DNA of 64,000 bases from Rhizophagus irregularis (lineage: Eukaryota; Glomeromycota; Glomeromycetes; Glomerales; Glomeraceae). The stretch's first letter is position 1; every line of letters starts with the position of its first letter. The DNA lies in contig NC_089434.1 of the NCBI RefSeq assembly GCF_026210795.1, positions 5,208,001 to 5,272,000 of the forward strand. The letters run 5' to 3'. The notes beneath the pieces were generated by a model. That model worked only from the letters and a program-made list of their open reading frames with translations. It was not told the origin of the DNA and did not search any database. A program made the translations under genes and the position numbers. Positions 46,431 to 57,299 of the stretch are shown one piece after another.

Positions 46431-48800
46431 AAAAGATCCTTATCACAGCAAATCGGTATTAGGAACAATTAATTATCAAAAGAACATTTACTTAATATAT
46501 TAAATAACGCAATTTTTAATTACCACGAGAAGGATTCGGAGGTCTGTGGAATGGAAATGACAATTGTGAAGGTCAACGTTTAGGAGGAATAAATAACGAA
46601 GGCCCTGTTGAAGTAGTTGATCGATTCGAAGGAAGGCCTTGTGATGAACCAATCCGATCCTGATCTGACATAATTGCTACATTGTTTAAGTGCTTCAGTG
46701 GTTAAAAGTTACAACTTTCACAGTAGCGTTAATGATCAGTGGTTGAGTGGAGAAGAATCTATTGTTTTATACATACGTGTGTGGCCCAGTTTTTGGTCTT
46801 TCTTCAAAACAAGTTCACGTGATCATATAGTTAGTAATTGAATCAGCAAATCATCCGGACGACATAATTGGGTTAATATATCATGTGCATTTTTTTATTT
46901 ACAAGTGAATTTTTTTTTAATATTTCACTTATCGGCCGAATCGATGAACTGTGCCAGATATATTTCTGCAGATCCAGAAAGATCCTTATCACAGCAAATC
47001 GGTATTAGGGGCAATTAATTATCAAAAAACATTTACTTAATATGTTAAATAACGCAATTTTAATTATCACGAGAAGGATTTGGAGGTCTATGGAATGGTT
47101 ATGACAATTGTGAAGGTCAACGTTTGGGAGGAATAAATAACGAAAACCCTGTTGAAGTAGTTGATCGATTCGAAGGAAGGCCTCGTGATGAACCAATCCG
47201 ATTCTGATCTGACATAATTGCTACATTGTTTAAGTGCTTCAGTGGTTAAAAGTTACAACTTTCACAGTAGCGTTAATGATCAGTGCACAATCCCAAGTTG
47301 GGCGGAGAAGAATCTACTATTTTATATATGTGTGTAACTGGAATGTGAACAGTTTTTGGTCTTTCTTCAAAACAGATTCACGGAATCATATAGTTAGTAA
47401 TTGAATCAGCAAATCAAATGAGTTATCCGGGTTGAGTTCATGCGGTATATAATGTGCATTTTTTTTATTTACAAATGAAGGGAATTGTGAATTTTTTTTT
47501 TAATACTTATCGGGCGGATCGACGAATTGTGCCAGATATTTTTGCAGAAAATTTTTTTATATTCACTTATCAGCCAGATCGACGAACTGTGCCAGATAGA
47601 TTTTTGCAGATCCAGAAAAGATCCTTATCACAGCAAATTGGTATTAGGAACAATTAATTATCAAAAGAACATTTACTTAATATATTAAATAACGCAATTT
47701 TTAATTACCACGAGAAGGATTCGGAGGTCTGTGGAATGGTTATGACAATTGTGAAGGTCAACGTTTAGGAGGAATAAATAACGAAGACCCTGTTGAAGTA
47801 GTTGATCGATTCGAAAGAAGGCCTTATGATAAACCAATCCGATTCTGATCTGACATAAAATTAAATCCTGTTGCGTTAACAAGAGAGGTTAGTCCTAGCG
47901 AAGGTGGTGACTTGTTCAAGTACTTCAGTTACAGACAAGTCTTTGTTCGTGAAACCGAACTGAATGATCAGTGCACGATCCAAAGTTGAATGGAGAATCT
48001 ACTATTTTATATATACGGTGTTAGCTAGAGTGTGAAATAGAAATTTTTGGTCTTTCTTCAAAACAAATTCACGTGATCATATAGTTAGTAATTGAATCAG
48101 CAAATCAAATGAGTTATCCGGGTTGAGTTCATGCGGTATATAATGTGCATTTTTTATTTACAAATGAAGGGAATTAGGTGAATTTTTTTTTAATATTTCA
48201 CTTATCGGCCGAATCGACGAATTGTGCTATATATATTTTTGCAGATCCAGAAAAGATCCTTATCACAGCAAATCGGTATTAGGAACAATTAATTATTAAA
48301 AAGAACATTTATTTAATATATTGAATAACGCAATTTTAATTATCACGAGAAGGATTCGGAGGTCTGTGGAATGGTTATGACAATTATGAAGTCAACGTTT
48401 AGGAGGAATATATAACGAAGACCCTGTTGAAGTAGTTGATCGATTCGAAGGAAAGCCTTGTGATAAACCAATCCTATTCTAATCTGACATATTTGCTACA
48501 TTGTTCAAGTGCTTCAGTGGTTAAAAGTTACAACTTTCACAGTAGCGTTAATGATCAGTGGTTGGGTGGAGAAGAATCTATTATTTTATACATACGTGTG
48601 TAGCTCAGTTTTTGGTCTTTCTTCAGTAATTGAATCAGCAAATCATCCGGGTTGATATCATGTGCATTTTTTTATTTACAAATGAAGGGAATTAAGTGAA
48701 TTTAATATTTCACTTATCGGCAGAATCGACGAATTGGGCTAGATATATTTTTGCAGAAATTTTTTTTGAATAATCACTTACGACCGAAATCGAACTGGGC
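46431..48800. repeat. higher-order tandem repeat, four units
   Basis: Copies of agatccttatcacagcaaat begin at 46434, 46980, 47619 and 48254 (intervals 546, 639 and 635). Each unit contains ggaggtctgtggaatgg, a minus-strand frame start MSDQ(N/D)RIGSSRGLPSNRS at ATG 46671, 47215, 47856 or a broken version at 48490, an upstream promoter-like stretch (ttcacagtagcgtt), and ends in minisatellite copies. In the copies checked (1 and 2) the small frame stops (TGA) after IPPKR. It looks like an amplified gene start plus promoter. In unit 3 the stretch preceding the start is replaced by different sequence (47860-47930). Confidence 0.88.
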
Positions 48801-49102
48801 TAGATATATATTGGCAGATTTTATTTATAATACTCACTTCCGTAAATGTAATTAATGTAAGTATGTAATATATTATTCATTTTTTAAATTAATTTGAATA
48901 ACTATTCGTATATAATATTATTAATTAATAATGATATATGTATAATATTCACTTATCGACCGAATCGACGAACTGTGCTAGATATATTTTGCAGATTTTA
49001 TTTATAATACTCACTTCCGTAAATGGAATTAATGTAAGTATGTAATATATTATTCATTTTGATAAATTAATTTGAACAACTATTCGTATATAATATTATT
49101 AA
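48801..49102. repeat. duplicated segment with taatgtaagtatgtaatata
   Basis: About 48833-48935 and 49010-49105 share actcacttccgtaaatg, taatgtaagtatgtaatata and caactattcgtatataatat, each following a minisatellite copy. Confidence 0.75.
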
Positions 49103-49129
49103 TTAAACATTATATAAATGATGTATAGT

Positions 49130-49562
49130 ATTTCTATTAAAGCACCAGATATCTCTCAGGTCAATGTTCCATATCCAACCTCTCACTAAAAAATTTTTGA
49201 GGCTAGATTTATTGAAATACAACTCAAGTAATGAAGAAGGATGGTTTTGGTTATTAGAAAAGGAGGAAGCGGTACACCTTATACTTGTTCGTAATAAATT
49301 GTGCAGAGTCCGAAGTCTGTCCGACCGGCACGTGACGATGTAAAACAACAAAGCATTTCGGACTTAATAACGACTTAGTATTATATAATTTTGTTCCTGT
49401 TCTTCTTTCGGTAGTGGAGGGGGATCAGGCTGGTACCTATGTTTTTAAAGAAGTTCGGGTCCGTCCTGGTGATGGATGATAGCTAGAAGTAGGATAACTC
49501 ACGTTTGGTATATGTCCTGTTTAATAGTCTGTCCGGCTTCACATAAAATAAAATAAAATAAA
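49130..49562 (+). mobile_element. possible LINE 3' end (plus strand) with ataaa tail
   Basis: A GC-richer stretch ending in a tail of ataaa repeats (49543-49562), with degraded coding before it (EEGWFWLLEKEEAVHLILV). Non-LTR retrotransposons often end in such simple tails. The 5' part is absent. Family inferred from the tail and composition only. Confidence 0.4.
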
Positions 49563-50319
49563 TTAGTATTATATAATTTAATTTTCTGTAATTACTAAAA
49601 TTATAAAATTAATCAATACTCTATATAGACATATACTACATATAATTTACATACAGTTAATCAATCAAATAAATTGATTTTGGAATTTTATCTTTAGTAT
49701 CAATTATTTTGGCAGTTGAATTTAAATTATTATTTAATCAAAATGTCTACAAAAAAATTAATGTACAGTCAGACCTCTACGGTTTTGCAAGATCAGTAAT
49801 TATATAGAAGTGTAACTATATAAAGATGTAAATTATTAATTTCGCTCAACTTTAATATAATAGAAAATTTTCATCTCACGCCCAAGTAGTTTATTTTATA
49901 ATGTAAATGCCGGTCGAGTAAAAAAAAAATTTACGTAACACATTTCTCTTTGATCGATCTGTAAAATCTGTAAAATATCAGAATCCGACTTAAAGGTTTT
50001 AAAAGCTTTACGTAATAGCGTAATCAGTAGTGCGATATTACGATATTACGATGACAAAATGATAAATTTCAAAATTTTTCATGACGTTTAAAAAAAAAGA
50101 ATATAATTCTGAAACGCCTATATGCAAAGATTTCAGAAGTTAAAAAATTTGTCCTATGGTGCCGGAAGTCTATATCCCTGACAATAAAATTGTAGTACTT
50201 TAAAAGTTTCAAAATTTCAAAATTTTATTTAGAAAAAATAAACCGGTAACTTTATTCTTTATGACGGATACTCCAATTTGTTAATTGTTAAATTTGTGAA
50301 TTTCAATTTTGGGCCAATA
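49563..50319. other. AT-rich spacer with one transposon-like terminus
   Basis: tacagtcagacctctacgg at 49763 resembles the ends of the TA-flanked elements elsewhere in the window; no partner end was found. Otherwise nothing is recognised. Confidence 0.4.
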
Positions 50320-50520
50320 ATATTTTTTTATTTATTTTATTTTATTTTATTTCAAGAAGAGGAGTGAACGTTATCTATTACAGTAAAGGCATGCGCTAAC
50401 AAAAGCTACATAGGCGATTCAAGTAATTGGAACTACGTATCTCATCCCGCAAGCAGGACCCACCCTTCGAACTAAACTATACTAAAGTAAAACCACGCTA
50501 CAGCTAGTGCTACGAAATTC
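50320..50520 (-). mobile_element. possible LINE 3' end (minus strand) with taaaa tail
   Basis: On the minus strand a GC-richer stretch (50520-50360) ends in gaaataaaataaaataaata. This mirrors the element ending at 49562 and points the opposite way. Short 3' fragment, no coding frame. Confidence 0.35.
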
Positions 50521-50914
50521 AAAAAAATGAAAATCGTCCGACTTTAACTAAATCATATCACGTGAACGCAATTTTATTGGCTAAAACTTTCATAATTTAA
50601 GGTGAAATTATGAGTGATTATGAGAAATCTTTAGATTTTCGCATAAATTTTATTCAAACAGCCAGTAATTGTTTATTAAAAATCCCATGTAAAACAAAAA
50701 GGCAACTATAGATTAGCAAGTTATAGATATTACATATCAAAAAACTAAGCAAGTATTAGATTGATTCAAGTTTTTTTTTGTTTATTATATGCTTTATATA
50801 TGTTGCTTTACTGGCTAATTTGCTTTAACTATTTAACTCTTGAAGATATCAAATACAAGTGTATAGAACTTGTTTAATTATATTAAAAATTATTAATAAA
50901 ATATGGTTAAACTT

Positions 50915-51730
50915 TATTTTAATCACAATCACCCAATTGATTCATTTCATTTTTTATCTTTTTAACTAATTTCAAATTTAACAAAAATGTTGTATAATAA
51001 ACTATTTGAAAAAGGTTATAGTGCTGCAATAATGCATTATTATTATAGAACTTTAACTTGAAATAATAATGATTTACAGCTAATTTTAGCTAATCATGCA
51101 ATAAATCCTAATTGTAATCAAAATCATCCAATTCTTTTATTTCATTTTTTATTTTTTTAGTCAATTTTAAATTTAATAAAATTATTATATGATAAGCTAT
51201 TTAAAAAAGGTTATAGTATTACAATAGCAGATGGTATATGGTGCGGCGCATCTATACTCATCAACAGTCCAAAAATTTATTTTAGGCCGATCTTTACCAA
51301 ATTAAGTAATAATTTAGCCTTATTTGGTAACATCCCCATTGATCATTGCGTGATTTATTAAATTAGATTTACCTGATTGGCTCAAATCGTAATCACGTGG
51401 AAAATTGATTCCGAAATTTCACTATTTTACATAGACTTATATAAAAAAATACTCCAACTTAAAAAGCTAATAACTTTTAATCTATAAAAGTTAGAGGAAA
51501 TTAAATCCGATAGAATGAAAGAGAATCCTTTAATCTATAATTGTATCAGTTTACTTTTTCAGTTTAACATAAAATTTTAATGAGTTATTGAAGTTTAAAA
51601 ATACCCAATTTTCATTTGATGAGTATAGATGCGCCGCACCATATCATTATTATAAATTTTAACTTGAACTAATAACAAATTATAATGATTTACAGCTAAT
51701 TTTAGCTGATTGTACAATAAATTCTAATTA
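50915..51730. repeat. about 200-bp tandem duplication, second copy interrupted
   Basis: Copy 1 (about 50915-51125) and copy 2 (about 51125-51235 plus 51645-51730) share aatcaaaatcatccaattc, aaaaaggttatagt and tgatttacagctaattttag. The 409-bp element at 51236-51644 splits copy 2, so copy 1 serves as an empty-site reference. Confidence 0.75.
51236..51644. mobile_element. 409-bp inverted-repeat element with perfect 29-bp ends
   Basis: Left end 51236-51264 (atatggtgcggcgcatctat...) is exactly complementary to 51616-51644. GC-rich tips (gcggcgc) stand out. No coding frame. The exact target duplication is unclear because the tips themselves read atat. Family unknown. Confidence 0.88.
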
Positions 51731-51907
51731 TACATGCTACCCAAATTATTTTGGGATGCCATAATTATAATTTGGAATGCCATAATTCATTCAGTTTATA
51801 TATAATTTACTATGTAAAGTGCCAAAATAATTTGGGATGTCATAATTGAATTTGGAATTTTACTAATAATTATAGCAGTCCAAAATAATTTGGGTGGCAT
51901 GTATAAT
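51727..51907. mobile_element. MITE copy 2 (partner at 29110-29286)
   Basis: Inverted ends attatacatgctacccaaat (left) and atttgggtggcatgtataat (right), about 28 bp with one mismatch. The internal sequence matches the 29.1 kb copy. About 181 bp, non-coding. Confidence 0.85.
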
Positions 51908-51924
51908 TCTGATTGTTATGTAGT

Positions 51925-52340
51925 TAGGGATAGGGTCGGTTCGATTACGTAATTTTGAGCGGTTTTTGGAACCGATCAAAATCTCATGGGTTTCGAACTT
52001 ATATGAGCCAAAAATCTTATTGGGAATAGAGAAACACTAATATTTTTACAATAAATAAAAAAAAAGAAAATTTATAAGTCAAAACAATTTTTTAATAGCT
52101 TTTAAAAATTGAACTGAACCGGTTCCGAACCGGTTCTAAAAACCGGTTCAAAATATGATCAACATCAAAATTATGATGATCATGAACCAACTATTGATTG
52201 TTAACCAATCAAAATTTTTTTAATTCATAATCAATATATGTTCGACTTGTGTCTTTAATTTGACACATGTAGCTCATATTTTTCTTAATGGGAACCGACG
52301 GCGAACCGAAATAGAACTGAACGAACCGTCCCCATCCCTA
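51925..52340. mobile_element. 416-bp hAT-type non-autonomous element, 8-bp target duplication
   Basis: Ends tagggatagggtcggttcg (left) and cgaaccgtccccatcccta (right) are inverted repeats with two mismatches. The 8-bp direct repeat tatgtagt flanks it at 51917-51924 and 52341-52348. The TAGGG terminus and 8-bp duplication match the hAT pattern, as at 22098. Inside are ccggtt palindromes (gaaccggttccgaaccggtt near 52116). No coding capacity. Confidence 0.92.
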
Positions 52341-52348
52341 TATGTAGT

Positions 52349-53186
52349 ACAATATCTTTTACATTATACAGAAATGCAAATTTGAGTAATAGATTAATAT
52401 ATGGAAAAAACTTAAAAATTGTTAATGAATATAATTAAAATAAAAACAATATATAAAATTTATTTCATATAATTCAAATTAGGGTTTCTTAAAATTAAAT
52501 CAAATTAAATATGAAATTAATTTGAATTTGTCAAATCAAATTAAATTCAAATCAAATGTTAAATATTAAATCAAATTGTAGAATTTTAATTCAAATATCA
52601 ATCAAGTTTTTATTCTTATAGTGGTAACTAGTAAATTAATGTTAAAAATATATCAGTATGTTTAATAAGCTAATAAAATTTATTATATAGATATATCATT
52701 ATTCTTTAAATTAAATAATATTTTATTTACATTTATTTATACTATAATATAGCTAAAGCTTTACTTCTTGAAATAATTGCAATGTCAAATCAAACTAAAA
52801 AATCTTGCCTTTAACATTTAAGTATTATTAAAAAATTTTGCCTAAAAGATTTTTTTTAAATGTGATTCTATAATCAGTTTACAAATTATTAGAAAACTTA
52901 TATATATTATGTAATTATTAAAGGAGAGAAAAGGGGTAATCAAAATCTTACATTACATTTAATAAAATTATATAATTTATAAATATTATAATTTGATTGG
53001 TTATTAAATCTGACAAGAAGGGGGAAGAGAAATAAGTTTAAATATTATATAATATATGTAATTCCTCTTATTATAGATGATATTACTATTAAAAAAAATG
53101 CAATTAGTAATACTTTCAAATTTGCTTCTATATATATTTCATATTTTACAGATATACTGGTGTTAGTTATGAAATATAAATTATTG
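52349..53186. other. AT-rich spacer
   Basis: Repeats of aattaaatcaaatt type (52490-52600). No gene. Confidence 0.4.
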
Positions 53187-54104
53187 TCTGGAGCGAAGCG
53201 AAGGACTATATATGTTTATGAACCTTAATAACATATTGGATCACGTGGTGATGTCCATTTGTATGCACGCGTCATTTTTGATTAGTCCGCACAAATTGTG
53301 TTATTAAAATTTTGTGCTACTTCAAAAATAAACAAGTGTAATAATCATAATAAGTTTATGATAAACATGATTACCTGATAATCTCTTTTTTTGTTTGGTT
53401 TCGTCTAGTGAGTATATTTTTTTTTAATTGACTTTAAAGGAATGTTTTGATTTATTTCTTATTCTTTTTCTAGGGTTTCTGGATTTCTTGTACATACTGG
53501 ACTTTAAAAGTAAATTAGGAAGTGAAGGGTTTTTTATTTGTTTAACTTTAAAGAAACGTTTCTAACGTTTCATTTCTTACTTTTTTCCTGAGGTTTCTGG
53601 ATTTTTTGTATATACTGGACTGGTAAGTTGTTTTTTTTATTTGTTTTGCTTTAAAGAACGTTTCTAACATTTCACTTATTATTATTTCTAAGGACACGGG
53701 ATTTTTGTACACGCCAGATTTTTAAAGGTAAATTGGCTTTTCTTATTTGTTTGACTTTAAAGAAACGTTTCTAACATTTTATTTCTTACTTTTATCCTAG
53801 GGTTTCTGGATTTCTTGACTGGTAAGTTGTTTTTTATTTGTTTTGTTTTAAAGAAACATTTTTAACGTTTCATTTTTATTTTTTTTATCTAGGAACGTGG
53901 ATTTTTGTATATGCCAGACTTTTAAAAGTAAATTGTGAAGAGGGGCTTTTCTTATTTGTTTAACTTTAAAGAAACGTTTCTAATGTTTCATTTTTTATTT
54001 TTTTTAGGGATGCCAGATTTTTTGTACAAATTGAATTTTTAAAGATATTTGGATTTTTGTACAAAATCTTTCACTCCGGACTTACAACGGTTTCCGTTTT
54101 CTAG
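53187..54104 (+). mobile_element. Helitron-like element, 918 bp
   Basis: The 5' end tctggagcgaagcgaaggac and the 3' end with hairpin aacgg-ttt-ccgtt followed by ttCTAG, then T, match Helitron 3' architecture (hairpin plus CTRR, next base T). A second element (54225-54432) has the same ends. No Rep/helicase is present, so it would be non-autonomous. The base before the 5' TC is G, not the usual A, which weakens the call. Confidence 0.65.
53430..54045. repeat. minisatellite of about 100 bp inside the Helitron-like element
   Basis: Six units sharing tttgactttaaagaaacgtt, tctaacgtttcattt and ggtttctggatttcttgtac. Units vary from about 90 to 120 bp. Confidence 0.88.
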
Positions 54105-54224
54105 TTATATTAATAAAAATGATAAAATAAAAATAATTAATAAATTTAAAGAGATTTATTTTTAAAATTTAAAAATAAAACAATTAATAAATATAATAAA
54201 TTTTCTACTAGTTTATATTATTAG

Positions 54225-54432
54225 TCCAGAGTGTAGCGAAGGACTCTATATGTTCTAGCTGTGGTAGTACAAAATATCTCATTGTTCATCCACTTGTTCT
54301 TTGAGTTAACGTTTAATTAGTTCTTATATTACTATATTACATGAAATTATTTCGATCAGTTAATTGAGCATGTGATTATCTACCTATATACTGATAAGCT
54401 CTGGACTACGCAACGGTTTACCGTTTTCCTAG
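54225..54432 (+). mobile_element. short Helitron-like element, 208 bp
   Basis: 5' end tccagagtgtagcgaaggac and 3' end aacgg-ttta-ccgtt ttcCTAG followed by T, parallel to the 918-bp element 120 bases upstream. Non-coding internal sequence. Confidence 0.65.
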
Positions 54433-54459
54433 TAGTAAATACTCTTAATTACAATGGTA

Positions 54460-54643
54460 CAGTCAAACCTTTATATAACAATATGTCAGGACATATATGA
54501 AATTTTTAGAAAATATCATTATATTAAAGTTATACCGATATTTATATGTCCTCACATATAGTGGGAAAATAAAATTTTATCAGTATAACAAGTTTTTAAT
54601 AGTATATCAGTATATCAAATATCAGTATATTGAGGTTAGACTG
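54460..54643. mobile_element. 184-bp TA-flanked MITE
   Basis: Ends cagtcaaacctttatata and tatattgaggttagactg form imperfect inverted repeats (about 15 of 18). TA flanks both (54458-54459, 54644-54645). Related in tip sequence to the 29336-30542 element. Confidence 0.75.
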
Positions 54644-54993
54644 TATACTGAATAATAATTGTAAAATGGGTCTTCATAAGAGGATGACAAGTGGTTTGGG
54701 ATTTACTAAAATTTTTGTATACTTCATGCTTATATTTCAAATTTATTTTTTTCTAATAAAGTTTCAAATACACTGCAGTCAGCAAAAAAAAAAAAATATA
54801 ATTGTGGAATAGAAAAAAAAATTTGGCAATAATATATAAATTATATATATTAATCACACTCAAATTATATAAAAAAAATTATATTTAATCAAATTCAAAT
54901 ATTTAATTTAATTCAAAATTTTGATCTTATTATTACTTTTATGAATTCTTTTTATTGTAAAAAATTACTTTTTATTACTTAGGCGTAATTATA

Positions 54994-55332
54994 TTAAGAC
55001 AAGATCGCATCTATAAAAAAAAAAAGAAATATTAATATTATCAATGTCAAATACAATTTAAATAAAAAAATTTTTTTTAACCCGGGGTACACGCGAACAC
55101 ACCCTACACACCCTGTTTTTGTTACACAAGATCCGTACCACTTTTTTAGAAATAAAATAAAACATACGCGTGGTTTTTTATTCCACATCTCTTTTATTCC
55201 ACCACTCTTTTTAACTAAATAATTTTTAGCCGGTTTGTGGCAATTTGAGTACTTGGCGCTGACCCGACTAACATAACATTCAAAACTTTCGACCACTTCA
55301 GGTTTGTCGTTATTAAAATTAGTTGCGTCCAT
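54994..55332 (-). CDS. possible 112-residue protein with C-terminal membrane segment
   Basis: ATG 55332-55330 (MDATNFNNDKPEVVESFECY) leads to a Cys-containing region (VSAKYSNCHKPAKNYLVKKS, SCVTKTGCVGCVRVYP). It ends in a hydrophobic segment (LTLIILIFLFFFIDAILS) that partly reflects AT-rich translation. The first 85 codons have better composition than the flanks. It could be a small host gene or an exon whose splice site lies near 55080. No family recognised. Confidence 0.35.
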   Translation of the reverse strand: MDATNFNNDKPEVVESFECYVSRVSAKYSNCHKPAKNYLVKKSGGIKEMWNKKPRVCFILFLKKWYGSCVTKTGCVGCVRVYPGLKKIFLFKLYLTLIILIFLFFFIDAILS

Positions 55333-55499
55333 AGTTTTGTTTCCAGTTTTTGTTATCTCAAGTTAGACTGTACCAAAAATCGGTTAGAGCGTATGTTTTA
55401 TTTTATTAGATATAGACAAGTAATTATTATAAATTTGAAGTGGATTATCATATTATCATTTAAAGCGTTTATAATAATAATATATCTCATCTATTAGAA

Positions 55500-56231
55500 A
55501 CGTGCGTTCGTACCAACAGTGCCAAAAGCCTTTCAAATTTTATACTTAATCGCGGGCCAATAACTCTCGTAATAAAGAAAATTCCCCCAAATCACCAATT
55601 ATTCCTTTAGATCTCAGTGTGCAACAATTTTTAGAAAATCCAACCAGATTCGATGCTAAGGTATCAGATGATAATACGTTTCAAAAATCAACTTCGTGAT
55701 GTTAACAATCGCAATTTTTTCCTTAAAAAAAAGTCTGGTAAAGTACGTTCAAATACCTTAACTGTACCTTGCGCACTAAATATGGGTCTAAACCCATTAC
55801 GTAAGTTATACGTCATTAATTAATTGAAGTTCAAATCATTCATAAGCCGGGTAATTAATTATTAATGTATTTGATTATTGTTCAGTATATTACCTACAGA
55901 AGATAACGGAAAATAAGGGAAATGAGAAGTTATATATTAATCCATTAAATCGAAAGGTAATTGTTCGGCTGAGATTTTACGCATAAAACATCGTTACATC
56001 GTCTCTTGCTTTAAATTTAATTCTCTTTTAAAAATTCTTGAAAATAGGAGTTTCGGAATCCCAAAAGTACATATTCACCGGCCATAACGAAACCTAAGCC
56101 ACCAAGACCGAAAAGTCCTTTACCATCACATGTCATTAAAGCTAATCCTGATTATAAAGAACCATATATACCGGTGACTGAGTTACCAATGTTTAGCGTA
56201 AAATCTCAGACGAACAATTACCTTTCGATCT
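55500..56231 (+). pseudogene. probable decayed multi-exon gene
   Basis: Coding-like islands on the plus strand in several frames: VIKKIPPNHQLFL, then IPLDLSVQQFLENPTRFDAK (55603-55690). A frame with DVNNRNFFLKKKSGKVRSNT (55697-55800) ends at a good donor (gtaagt, 55801). The last island starts after tag at 56048 and reads FRNPKSTYSPAITKPKPPRP, HVIKANPDYKEPYIPVTELP, ending SI then TAA (56229-56231). Pro/Lys-rich, no domain recognised. The last island's end falls inside the right arm of a large inverted repeat. Either a diverged real gene or a pseudogene. Confidence 0.4.
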
Positions 56232-56318
56232 AATGGATTAGTTTTGAATCTATAACCTCTCATTTCCGTTATTTTACACTCTTCTGTAGGTAATATACTG
56301 AATATCAACATCAAATAC
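55867..56318. repeat. large foldback: arms of about 125-130 bp around a 197-base loop
   Basis: Left arm 55867-55990 and right arm 56188-56318 are inverted copies (gtatttgat, cagtatattacctacagaag, cgaaaggtaattgttcg, gagattttacgc). By eye they are about 85 percent identical, with indels. The right arm overlaps the end of an exon-like segment, so the left arm contains an inverted partial copy of it. Confidence 0.85.
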
Positions 56319-57089
56319 ATTATAAAATAAATAAAGAATTATTCCTCTCTTTTGTTTTAATGTTCCAAGTGTGATTATAAGTTGAACCATAACACATATA
56401 TATATTTACCAATTTAAATAGAAAATTGGATTCATTATTTTGATCATATCCTTAAATATAATAACACTTACAATAATGTATTATTTGCTTATTATATTTA
56501 TAATGTAATATTCGCTAATATCTTTACTTTACTTTTTGTTAATTTATAATGTAATATTCGCTAATTATTGCTAATATCTTTATTTACTTTTTGTTAATAA
56601 TACGCAGCATATTCCAAACAAAAAAAATTGTTGCTAATTGTCCAAGCGAAGCGAAAAATCGATCACTCTGTCCGCCATGTGATCGTCACCCATTGAAATG
56701 GCAAATTTTAATAAAAAATGTTTAATATTTTAATAAAACGATTCTTTTTTTTTCAATAAAAACGAAATTTTTATTTAATATACCGGACTTGGACTTCATA
56801 ATAAGTTGTGAGAATTGGAATTAGAGAGTAGGAGTTTAGGAATGTTAGAAATTTAACTTTTATTTTTTTCTTATGGCAACTAAAATCAATTCTGTATTTC
56901 AGAATATTTTTTTAATCGTAAATTTATATTAATATTGCAAAGAATTTTAGGTTAATAAAAATTATAAATAATATTTTAATTACTTCGATTTATTTTTTTA
57001 AATCACATATATTTTTATAATTTTTTTTTTAAAATACCAAATTAGGGTAACAAATAAAAAAGTACATATAATCATATAATTGTGGTGTG
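56319..57089. other. AT-rich spacer
   Basis: A local duplication of taatgtaatattcgctaat (56501-56575) and a Helitron-like 5' tip (tccaagcgaagcgaa, 56640). No gene. Confidence 0.45.
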
Positions 57090-57180
57090 AAATAGAAAAA
57101 AAAATTATACAGTATAGAGCGGGATATTACGGTATTAATATGACCCGCATTTCAAAATAAAATTATATTTAGTAAAATTT
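57090..57180. repeat. direct repeat, left copy
   Basis: gaaatagaaaaaaaaattat, gagcgggatattacggtatt and cgcatttcaaaataaaatta recur at 58547-58669. The two copies bracket the kinase-Sel1 pseudogene. Confidence 0.85.
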
Positions 57181-57299
57181 TTTAAAACATATAATTAACG
57201 CTAAATTGAATTTATTGTTCCAACTAAATCTATTGAAGTTTTTGCTTAAATAGTACAAAGAGATCCAGTAAATTGTTACTATAATTTGTTACTATAATT

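Noticed and set aside
47005-47882. Minus-strand frames of about 65 residues repeated in two higher-order units.
   Set aside because: They are in a different frame from the conserved start MSDQNRIGSS and persist only because the DNA repeat is conserved.
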